From contig VIIQ02000192.1 in NCBI GenBank assembly GCA_007449985.2, positions 1 to 64,000 of the forward strand: a stretch of 64,000 bases of DNA, read 5' to 3'. The notes under the pieces are model-generated. The model was given only the letters and a program-made list of their open reading frames with translations. It did not search any database and had not been told where the DNA came from. The position numbers were made by a program, and so were the translations under genes. Positions 47,598-64,000 of the stretch are shown here, one piece after another; position 1 is the stretch's first letter, and each line of letters opens with the position of its first letter. Source of the DNA: Desmodesmus armatus. Taxonomy: Eukaryota; Chlorophyta; Chlorophyceae; Sphaeropleales; Scenedesmaceae.

Positions 47598-47978
47598 GAA
47601 GAGGCCGCAGGGAGTACCGAACGGGGGCCAGGATCAGATGGCAACAACGAAATGCAGCCACAGGCGTGCGTCTGGGGAGGGTGAAACAGCTTGGTGAAAC
47701 ATACATGCAGCCACAACGTGCCTGTTCCGTTCACTTTGCTCGATCACACCTGTGACTGGAACGAACACCTGTTGAATCAAACTGCATCCTGTGTTGTAGC
47801 AGGCATCGACCAGTTGGCACTGCTGCCTACTGATCAACTCGTCGAGACACAGTCTATTCGCATTCAGGGAAGCACACTTGGGTGCACTCCTTGATCTGGT
47901 GGCACCTTCAAAGCTATATCAAGAGCAGCAGCCTGCAGCGTTGTCAGTTCGCTCTTGATCCTGCCTCTCTAAACCACC
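47598..47978. promoter_or_regulatory. shared divergent promoter region
   Basis: The J-protein ATG (47597, minus) and the carboxypeptidase ATG (47979, plus) are 381 bp apart, head to head. A TATA-like AGCTATATCAAG lies at 47909-47920, about 65 bp upstream of the plus-strand start. Both core promoters and 5' UTRs must share this interval unless they overlap exons. Confidence 0.6.
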
Positions 47979-55773
<7,795 letters not shown>

Positions 55774-56047
55774 AAGTTTTGAGAAAGGCATTGTCGGGTG
55801 TGTCTGTGTCTGTTTGTGCTGAGCTGCGTGGGGGAGGGGGGCAGTCCTGTAAGGAGACAGGGACGGCTTCGGCAGCAGCAGCGTTGGCAGCAGCCAGAAC
55901 AAGCTAGCAGCTGTATAGGAGTTGTCAGGAGGCAGCTGGTGTTTTTCTGTGGTGATGTTTGTTGCTGTTGCTTGAAGCTGGTGGCTTGTGTGCGTCTCTG
56001 GGCTGCTTTCGTGTGCAGCCACTCAGCCTGCTGACTTGTTGTAAAGC

Positions 56048-56479
56048 TTGGCAACAACGGGGTCTGAGTGGGTGGGTGGTGTTGAGGCGCCTGCAGCACT
56101 TGCACAGCTGGAAGCTGCCGGTTGTGCAACGCAGCAGCTGCAGCAGCGGCTGCAGGATTTGCTAGCAGCCCAGCAGGGGGCGCAGCAGGGGCTGACGGAT
56201 GCTTCTCTCACAGCGCTGGTGCGCCAGCTGAACGCAACCGGGAAAAGGCTCAGCAGCATTGCTGCGCGTCACTTCTGCAACAACCCGGCCTGTATGAACA
56301 TCAGCGGGCCCACCGAAGTGCGGCTGGTGTCAGGGCGCAGCTGCATGTGCGCAAAGTGTCGCACGGCTCGCTACTGTGGCCGGGACTGTCAGCGGGCGGC
56401 GTGGAAGCAGCACAAGCCTGTGTGCAAAGCACTTGCCACTACGGCTGCCGCCGCCGCAACTTTTGCAACAGTCGGTTAG
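56048..56479 (+). pseudogene. 5'-truncated MYND-finger gene copy
   Basis: Carries only the last 140 or so codons of the MYND gene: SEWVGGVEAPAALAQLEAAG, LSSIAARHFCNNPACMN, CAKCRTARYCGRDCQRAAW and KQHKPVC, ending TAG at 56479. The finger cysteines are intact and the frame is open. The upstream two thirds present at 25.1-28.0 kb are missing and no promoter-proximal exon is seen, so it is probably non-functional unless transcribed by read-through from the carboxypeptidase gene. Confidence 0.8.
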
Positions 56480-57828
56480 GACTGTGCTGCATACATGTCT
56501 GTTGCATCTGTAGCTGAGTAAGAGAGGCCCAGAGAGGCTAAGAGATCTGATCCTTGTCTCTAGACAGATCTGTTCTGATTTTGTCTGTTGTGGTTCCCTC
56601 TTTCTTGTCACAAGGGAGATTCCATCTTCAGACTTGTCTTGTAAGGGTGTTTCTGTAAGGCTGGCCGTGAAATGTACAGGCGCGCCCTGAACTGTAACCG
56701 TCACAGTTTTACATGATGTAAAAGTACCATTTTGGGGCGGCTTTCCTGCTCGCAGTGTCGGCAGAAGGGTGTGCGTGCTGCCCTGGCCGGTCTGCTCAGG
56801 CTACGATTGTTTGGACATGTGAATGCTTGGTGAGGTGCGTCATGTGTATCACCAAAGGATGCAGGTAGTAGGCGGGGGGCGCAGGCATCAAGTGGGTTGG
56901 GGGAGGGGTGTTTGGCAGCAGGCAGAGGGGGTAGCAGGCAGTTCGAGGGGGGCCACTGGGCTGGTCTAGATCTTGAAAGGGCATCAATGATTGATATCAA
57001 ATCACCACATGAGGATCGCCCGTGCTTCCAGGAGGTTTGGAAATTGGAGTAGTGCTAGTCCTGGCGTGACACCCAACATGTGATGCATCGTGCTGTGTAG
57101 TGAAAATTACGGGTGCCGCATACAGTGACCTGTGCCACGTTGCCGGCACGGGTAGGCAGGGCAGTGTGTTTGGCATTTACGGCAGTGATCTGGTGAATCC
57201 AGTTCGAAGCAGCGGTTGTTGTTGAGCCTGAATAAGGGTGAACCCCTGCATACTCTCTGTGTGTTGCTTGAAACAAGCTTAACAGGCAGTCACGGTTTCA
57301 GCGACATGCTGCATTGAAATGGCTGTGAGGACTGGAAGGACTGTACTGTGCATGTACTGGTACAGTACTGTCAACACACGGTGCTGCATCAAACGCATAT
57401 GTGTCCAGTCCTTGCCGAGCGCTACCTCTGCATGCAGGCTGCGCTGTTCACGAAGTAGACATCAGCACACCAGCAGCAACAGCAGCACAGTGTAACCTCC
57501 TGCTGCTGTATGACCATTACAAACAGCCTTTGTCGGCTTCTCGTGTGGTGTACAACAAAACACACTCACATTCTGAACTTGTAAACGTTGGTTTGGGAGT
57601 TATGCGTGTCTGCATCTGTTGGTGCACTGCCCGCGCATGACTGACTGGCAGGCCTTGCTGTTTCAAAATTTCTACCAGTTCTGTGTCGTCCAGGTCATCG
57701 CATTGATACGTTCTTCATCGTTCGAGTTGCCCAATGGAAACATAAGCTCTGAGCACATCAAAAGCACTCCCGCGTATCAGTTGAGTGAAAAGTATTCACA
57801 GTGGATTTGGGGACCTCCCTCACGCTCA

Positions 57829-58597
57829 ATGGAGCTGAAATGTCTTATACCGGTGGTGATATTAGTTCTTATAGCTGCTGCGAGCAATGCGGGAGCGCAG
57901 TTGACAGCGGTGAGTCCATAAGGGGTTGATGATGACAAGCAGGGGCATGCACACCTCTTGCAATACTAGAGGCTAGCTGTGTCCAATACATCGTCAGTAA
58001 TAGTACGATGTATTGTACTTTTCCGGGCAGCTATGCTGTGGACAGTTGCAGAGCAGCTTTGGAAAACCTTGGGAGTCCTGGGTTGGTCTAGGCAGCACCC
58101 TTGCATTGCCCAGCTGATCCTGGGCCATGCAGCACTGGCTTATGCATGTATGCGCAGCTTTGAAAGCATTTTCATGTGATCTATTGAGACAGCAACAGGC
58201 AGCTGCAGCTGCAACGAGCTCCCCAGGTGCTACTGTGGTTGCTCCCAAGCCTTGGCGGTTGCAAATGCAAGGCTTGCAAAGCTTGCTCGACCCCAGTGTT
58301 ACTTACTCAGTTTGACTTGCAGCAGCTGTCACTGCATGCAGACAACAACAAAAACTCTAACTTGACTGTGTGTCATGGCCTTTACCCCTTATCCTTGCTG
58401 CTGCGCAGGCACAGCAAGACCAGGCCCCAACAACCACCCTGCCACAAGCCACAGCAGAGTACGGCTATGAAGCTGTCCAAGACCCCAAAGTCCAAAGCTA
58501 CGACAAAGAGGACGATGAGAATGCTTATGCGGAGAACAATGTTCACTACCGCGAGCATGCCCATGTGGAAGATGAACATGAAGAAGATGATCATGAG
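57829..58597 (+). CDS. small secreted acidic/His-rich protein, copy 2
   Basis: Exon 1, 57829-57909: MELKCLIPVVILVLIAAASN..., 27 residues, a signal peptide, then gtgagt. Exon 2, 58409-58597: 63 residues after GCGCAG, with QDQAPTTTLPQATAEYGYE, QDPKVQSYDKEDDENAYAEN and HYREHAHVEDEHEEDDHE, then gtgggt. Exon lengths and phases equal those of copy 1 (22705-23474) apart from one codon. Protein-level similarity stays high in exons while introns differ more, which suggests a real gene pair. Downstream exons are not identified, because the duplication ends just beyond this donor. Confidence 0.65.
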
Positions 58598-58611
58598 GTG
58601 GGTCGCAGTGT

Positions 58612-59487
58612 TGGGGTTAGTAATCGCAGGGTGTGCCAAAGTTGGCTCCCCAGCTGAGTATACAGCCGGCGCCCACCACAGCACCACTGGTATGCACAGT
58701 ATGCATATGTAGGTTACTCCTCCTGTGCGGTGTGAGCTTGGCATCGCCTGCATCCTCTACACAAGGGCCGCCAGCCATCTGCTGCTGTTTAGCTGTTAAC
58801 CAGGTGTAGCGGCCATGTGTCCCTCTCTGCAAGCCAGAGTCACCCCTTCATACTGTTTTACACATATCTGATGCTTGCAGCTAATGCACACCCCAGCAGA
58901 GGGTGACAGCACCCCAGCAGTGCAAGCCATCTGTTTTGATACTTCGTCCAGAGCATATGGAACATCCGCATGGCTGATACTGCCGCAGTCATACGTATTG
59001 GCTTTTGAAAACAACTTTCGTAACTTGATCAATGCTTAAAGCTCCTGTGGCTGACACAGGTTTTGAACCTTCTCTGATGCCCAGCAGAGTCCAGCGGCTC
59101 CAAAGTCCGTGCTTCTGTACACAAACATACTTATGTATATACGACGTATGTGTATGCAGGACCGCAGCCCTTATAGTGCTTGCTTTGCAAAGTGGGTGGT
59201 CTGGCGATCCTTCCTTGCTGCTGCCCGCACACCCATGCAAGCAATCCTCAGGGGCCAGCGTGCATTTCCTTTTTTTGGTGCCCTGCTGAAGAGTGTCACG
59301 CGGTACAGGCTGGCAACTGCAGTACAACTGTATGACTGCTGCTAGGGCAGCAGACAGGCCCAGACACCAGAACTTTGACCGCTCAGTGCTCCAATTTAAG
59401 CGTATAGTCACCCCTGTATTCTGACTTTGGCTCCCCATACCCCGAGCCCTATTGTAGCCCTTTGGTGGGCGCGATCCACCCCCACCT
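58612..59487. other. intergenic, no gene recognised
   Basis: Beyond the end of the inverted duplication. If the secreted-protein gene has further exons they should lie here, for example after the TTGCAG near 58878, but nothing joins convincingly. Confidence 0.35.
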
Positions 59488-60350
59488 TGACGCGTGATAC
59501 TAGCGCCCTGACATACTAGCGCCAACCGCAAGGACTCTGCATGTTTGAATGCGCAATAGTCATGCAAACAATCTACTTCTTCTACTGAGGCTGCCGTGCA
59601 CACTAGCTAGCTGGCATGTTGCATGTCATGCTGCTTTGCTGCGGACATAACACAGTAAGGGGGTTGAGCGGTGCTTCCTGCTGCACCCGCTACTGTTGAT
59701 GGCTTCGCGAACAGCTCAGCTGCTCCAAGCCGCTGCGCAAGAGACCTTTCCAGCTGCACTCAAGCCTGAGAAGCTCCTATCGTCCTGATTGTGCTTCGGG
59801 TTGCAACCCTCAGCGGGTGGAGCTCGGCTACCACACCCTCAGTGCCACCGGGACCTGCTGGGTACCTGAAGTGTTACACTTTAAACAAACGAAGAACGGA
59901 GATTCTCGGCATGCAGGACCCTGCCTGCATGCGGACCTTATCCTCAGACAGCGCGACCCGAACCAACACAGTCACCTGTCATATAACACCACCACAAATA
60001 TCTGCGAAACTGCCCTGCAGGTCTCGCTTTCTTAAGCACACAACGTGCATCCTTGCACTTCTCAACATGGCTTCCCTGCCACGGCCTCGTCATTGGACAC
60101 CCAACACGCAGATGTACACCACCCCCCAGTACCATCCAGTACTATAGAGCTTATCGGGCACTGCCCTTATCGGTTGTGTCAGCTGACGCGTGATACTAGC
60201 GCCCTGACATACTAGCGCCAACCGCAAGGACTCTGCATGTTTGAATGCGCAATAGTCATGCATACAATCTACTTCTTCTACTGAGGCTGCCGTGCACACT
60301 AGCTAGCTGGCATGTTGCATGTCATGCTGCTTTGCTGCGGACATAACACA
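59488..60350. mobile_element. TG...CA direct-repeat element, TRIM-like
   Basis: Two direct repeats of 167 bp (59488-59654 and 60184-60350) start TGACGCGTGATACTAG and end GGACATAACACA. By eye they differ at one base. They enclose 529 bp with no coding signal. Equal length and TG...CA ends are what a small LTR element would have. I see no target-site duplication, primer-binding site or purine tract, so a simple tandem duplication remains possible. Confidence 0.55.
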
Positions 60351-61630
60351 CCCCCCAACCATCATCACAGCCACTCTGTGTTGTGTGATGGTTTACTGGC
60401 AACATGCCAGCGGCAATCAAACTAGTCAAACTATGACAACACACATGCATGCAGTTACTAGCAAGCTTGGCAGCACTGAAGAGTGCAGCCTCCAAGCAAA
60501 CAGCAACCCCACAATGGGTGCATAGGCTGCTTAAACTAGCACAAAACATCCTGATACGTGGACCAGCATCAACAAAGCAAGCTGTGCCACCACATACTGC
60601 GCGACCAACATCAAGCACGTCAATCACCATCCTCCACATGGCCTCAATTGGCCGACATCCCACACACACGGCTAGAGATCCGTGACACACTCATCAACAC
60701 CAACACCGCAGTGCACCCAGCACAAGCAACATCCATGATGCCACTCGGCATCATCCCTAACAAACACCCAGAAGATCAAGGCTGGGCGCTGAATTACTGT
60801 AAACAACACCAGGGGGGGCAGTTCAGTTAACTTTGGACACTATGCTGGACTTTGACTTGGTACTTTCACAATTAGTTATGAACATATTAAATAACATATA
60901 TAAAGAAATTTACGGCCATCTGAGCAGGTTGAAAAGGGGGGGGGGTGGGTGGGTGGGTCAAGCTGGGTTTCAGTAACTTCCTGACATGCTGCAAACGTCT
61001 TGTAGGAGCATCGGATGAAGCTGGGAGGTAGCGCATCCGAAAGCTATCGACAAACTGAGTCGATTCATGCATGTTGTGAGCACCTCCAGTCATGAATTAC
61101 CACTGAGGCTGCCCATTCCAGTACTGTAGCTGCGGCACGGTGTCGATGCTAGCACCCAGACATGTGTTGCAAGAGTGCACAGACCAGCACCAAGTCAGCC
61201 CCCAGCACCAACCTTCCTTATCAATGCCCCCTGTGTGACATTGACCCACCAGCTGCGGTTTAGAAGTACCACATGCTGTCTCACTGGCAGCAGATGCACC
61301 CAGACCACCAGCTGACAACAGAGCAGCAGCAGGAGTGGTGTGACAGTGCTACAGAATTGGAGCTTGTTTTGAGCAAGGCAGGGTACAAGGATGTATCAAC
61401 TGTGCTGTTTCATGTGTGAAATATTTCTAGGGCTGCACAGCAGTGCGTTGATCACAATGGTGACCGTCCATGCCGTGCCCCACTGCGGCACTGGGGCGCC
61501 TGAGGTGTCTTGACTGATAGAGCACAGCAACACCCTTGTGGCCATCAGAGTACCTCAAAAACATTTTGAATAGATATAATAACACTTAAGGCCTTGCTTA
61601 GGCCAGTTACAAGACGTTCAGAGGACATTT
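60351..61630. other. intergenic, possible element remnants
   Basis: A plus-strand stretch at 60640-60820 reads IRDTLINTNTAVHP and MMPLGIIPNKHPEDQGW in one frame and looks protein-like, but it has no family I recognise and stops on both sides. Nothing else is supported. Confidence 0.3.
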
Positions 61631-63016
61631 AGGGTGGGTGGGGGGTGGGTGGGTGGGTGGGGGGTCCCACTTTCAACTTCTTAGCATAGTGTCCGAAAAC
61701 AACCTTAGCGCCCCCCCCCCCTGACAACACTATCACAACAACAACAACGCCCTCAACATGGCCACTCCATATGCAGAATTTGACAACATACCCCCAAAAC
61801 CATGCGACCACGCGGCACACAATACAAACCATGGGATGCAACAACACAACACCTACATCACAATTGGGACACCTTCACCAAATACAACACATGCACCAAA
61901 GTGCAGCTTCCATCAACCACATTGCAGCTTCATGCCACAGCCATGACAGGCTGCCCACAGTAGGCGACTCCCTCCGGCTGCTGTCACTGCTGCCAACGGT
62001 CCTCATGCGAGAAGTTATGCTTCACAAGATGTGCTGCTGAAGGACCTTGCTCTGCTGCCAGTTTATCTGTAGGTTGTGTGCCACAGCTGCACCTGATGCT
62101 GCCAGCACTGGTGCTGCTTGTGTTTGCACTGCTGCGACTGCTGTTCTTACTGCCGTAAATTGCTGACGTGCCGGCCTCTGCCACTGTTGCCTTCACAGCT
62201 GTTGCTGCTGCTGCTGCTGTGCCAGCCACTGCTTGTGTGCGCTGCCACTGGTGCTGTTGTTGACATACCGGCAACTGCCACTGCTTGTAGACACTGCAAT
62301 AGCTGTTGTATCACCTGCTGTTGGCATCTGCTGCTGTATGCTGCCGTAGCTGCTGCTGTACTTCAGTCGCTTGGGTCAACCTCTACCGTCTGTTCAACCG
62401 ACCCAACGCTGGACTTGGCTGCTGCAGTCTGGTACACCATCATGTTGTCTGCCTTGCTGTGAACCCTGCTGGAGCTTCTGTCCCCAACACCTGCAGGGTT
62501 GTGCATTTGCGCCTTCCAACATGGCACCCGTCAACCCGTGTGCCACCCATGGCCACCAATGTTCACCCCCCAACCGCGGAGCCTATCGCTGCACACGGGA
62601 TGTTCTTGTTCCCAGCACAACCGTGGCTGCATGTCACAGGCAATCCCAATGCCTGAAACTGGGAAGCGGCGCATGTCACTAAATGGACATGTACCATCAC
62701 TCCTCACCCCCCAGCATTACGGCCGTCGAGCACCGGTGCATCTCGCGCACAATATACCAACAGACTGGGCCCAGTAGTGCTGAACTCATCAGGGTCTTCC
62801 ATCGCATAAGACCGGTAGAAAGGGTTGTACTTGGCTCAACATAATCAGGGAGGCTCGCTGGTCCATGCATAGCTGAGCCCAAACCCTTGGCCAGTGGATG
62901 TGCTTTCTATGCCCCTCTGATCTGCGCAACAGAACAGGGTTGCAAAGGCCCAGAAAGTTGCAACGCAATTGTGGGGACCCTCAATGCATGCTTCACGCAG
63001 GGGTTGAGGATACTCT
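61631..63016. other. low-complexity region, no firm gene
   Basis: 61984-62274 on the minus strand is an open Ala/Ser/Thr-rich frame and the plus strand of 62090-62360 is CTG-rich; neither has a domain. GGTGGGTGGGTGG and C10 runs lie near 61635-61720. Confidence 0.3.
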
Positions 63017-63865
63017 TCACTGCTTGTAAAGTTTGCTCAGGGGCCTGGTGATGCGCAGCCGTTCTGAAGCGCTGGTATGTCTCAGAGCACCACCCCCCGA
63101 ACGGCTGTTGCAGAACCAGCTGCTGCTTAGGCAAGGGCGAGCTGTGCTGCCAGGCCAGGTGTGCATGCGTTGAGAATATTCAGAAGTGACTTTGCGCACT
63201 TCGGTGCCTGCCCCGAGCACTGGTCTCCAGCAGCACGGCAAGATGTATGCTGCAGTTTTCCATCCCTCCTTGCTTGTCTTGCACAGCTGTTGCCCATCAT
63301 GGGACGTAATGGGTTGCTGAGCGTCCATGTGTACCGTTGTAGAAAGCGTGCACTGGATGACACGATGCTGCGCTGTGCCACTGCTGGCAGCACGCAACAG
63401 GAAGGGTAACAGCACCAACAGAGACACAAGCAACAGCGGCGCTACTCTGATGGTCATGCCCAGCTGGTTGCGTCCGCTGAGTGGCATGCCGGCCGTGCTG
63501 GCAGGTGGGGCCTTGCCTGACTCTGACGTTGCACGCTCGGGGCGGTGTGACATGTTTGCTGCGTTTGTACCATTGTACTCTTGTGACCCATACTCAGCAC
63601 AGTGATCATCGCTGCTGGCCCCATTGCTGCTGACAGTGACTGGCAGATGCTCCTCACCTGAGTGCTGAGCATTGAGAGGTGAGGTTCTACTTTGCTGCAT
63701 GCCTGTTGCCGAGCTGCCTTGCTCAAATGCAGCCACCACCAGTTGTGTCGGGTCTCCTGCAAGCCGATCTGGGAAGCTGCAGCACCCGCATCGGCGTATG
63801 TGACGGCAGAGCAAGCGATGTGAGCCCAGGTGTCGATTGGTGTTCCCAGTGCCGCAGCTGCACAA
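63017..63865 (-). CDS. hypothetical Cys/His-rich membrane protein
   Basis: An open frame of 282 codons that stays open upstream to at least 63870 (QCTLCSCGTGNTNRHLGSHR, then LLCRHIRRCGCC), a cysteine/histidine cluster that could bind zinc. A Ser/Gly-rich middle and one strong hydrophobic segment, IRVAPLLLVSLLVLLPFLL, near 63460-63400 follow, then a stretch that may already be non-coding. No family is recognised. The start and any upstream exons may lie beyond the window end. Confidence 0.4.
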   Translation of the reverse strand: MCSCGTGNTNRHLGSHRLLCRHIRRCGCCSFPDRLAGDPTQLVVAAFEQGSSATGMQQSRTSPLNAQHSGEEHLPVTVSSNGASSDDHCAEYGSQEYNGTNAANMSHRPERATSESGKAPPASTAGMPLSGRNQLGMTIRVAPLLLVSLLVLLPFLLRAASSGTAQHRVIQCTLSTTVHMDAQQPITSHDGQQLCKTSKEGWKTAAYILPCCWRPVLGAGTEVRKVTSEYSQRMHTWPGSTARPCLSSSWFCNSRSGGGALRHTSASERLRITRPLSKLYKQ

Positions 63866-64000
63866 AGTGCACTGTTGTCACTGCTGCTGAAGCTGCTTGA
63901 GGTGGGTGCCTGTGAGTCCGCCTTGCAAGGGCTGGTACGGGCTTCTGCTTCGGCAACAACATGCTCAGCTGCGGCCTGTTCCTCCCACCAGGTTGTGAGC

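Larger units (their letters stand above)
55985..58610 (+). repeat. inverted segmental duplication, plus arm
   Basis: Matches 22670-25190 read on the minus strand. The left boundary falls in the middle of the ancestral MYND coding region, about 210 bp after the carboxypeptidase stop. The right boundary falls just after the second exon of the secreted-protein gene. Confidence 0.92.

Noticed and set aside
59488..60350. Calling the 167-bp repeats definite LTRs
   Set aside because: The flanks (CACCT before, CCCCC after) do not form a target-site duplication, and no primer-binding site follows the first repeat.
63723..63962. SBP-type DNA-binding domain in the right-end minus-strand gene
   Set aside because: The Cys/His spacing in the open frame does not fit the SBP pattern, so I kept it as hypothetical.

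Overview
This window looks like nuclear DNA of a flagellated green alga, probably a chlamydomonadalean. The evidence is many short GT-AG exons, poly-Gln/Ala/Ser tracts from CAG-type repeats, very long C and G runs, degenerate AAAACCCTAA telomere-like motifs, an algal-type MYND protein, and a gene for the kinesin-2 accessory subunit KAP, which flagellated cells use for intraflagellar transport. All gene models here were spliced by eye. Names of families come from recognised motifs, not from searches.

Layout. 2.8-5.5 kb, minus strand: a secreted pappalysin-like (M43) metallopeptidase. 8.5-15.6 kb, minus: a four-segment gene for an uncharacterised extracellular protein. One of its introns holds a dead LINE on the opposite strand plus a tRNA-derived SINE, and another holds a 1.2-kb foldback element. 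16.0-18.3 kb: a 1-kb direct duplication with a 46-bp perfect palindrome in one copy. 18.9-20.3 kb: possible retroelement leader and Gag-like ORF. 22.7-25.2 kb, minus: one arm of an inverted segmental duplication; the other arm is at 56.0-58.6 kb, plus. Each arm carries a MYND-finger 3' end followed by a small gene for a secreted acidic/His-rich protein. 24.7-28.0 kb, minus: the full-length MYND gene. 29.7-30.6 kb, minus: a hypothetical protein. 32.2-42.9 kb, minus: KAP (FLA3-like), about 21 exons. 44.4-47.6 kb, minus: a J-domain protein with one membrane span, five exons that splice perfectly. 48.0-55.8 kb, plus: a serine carboxypeptidase (S10) with the whole catalytic triad. 59.5-60.35 kb: a 529-bp segment flanked by 167-bp TG...CA direct repeats. 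63.0-63.9 kb, minus: a hypothetical Cys/His-rich protein with one membrane span.

The most striking pattern is in the introns of KAP, the J protein and the carboxypeptidase. Almost every large intron contains tandem copies of the neighbouring exon edge together with its splice site. Many copies keep reading frame and consensus GT or AG; others have decayed or end in a stop. In the same introns G runs follow the donor and C runs precede the acceptor on the sense strand, and this reverses on the + strand when gene orientation reverses, so the two ends of an intron could pair in the transcript. A second recurring theme is single-base frame breaks inside otherwise well conserved coding sequence, mostly in the left half and in KAP. 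These may be assembly errors or real decay.
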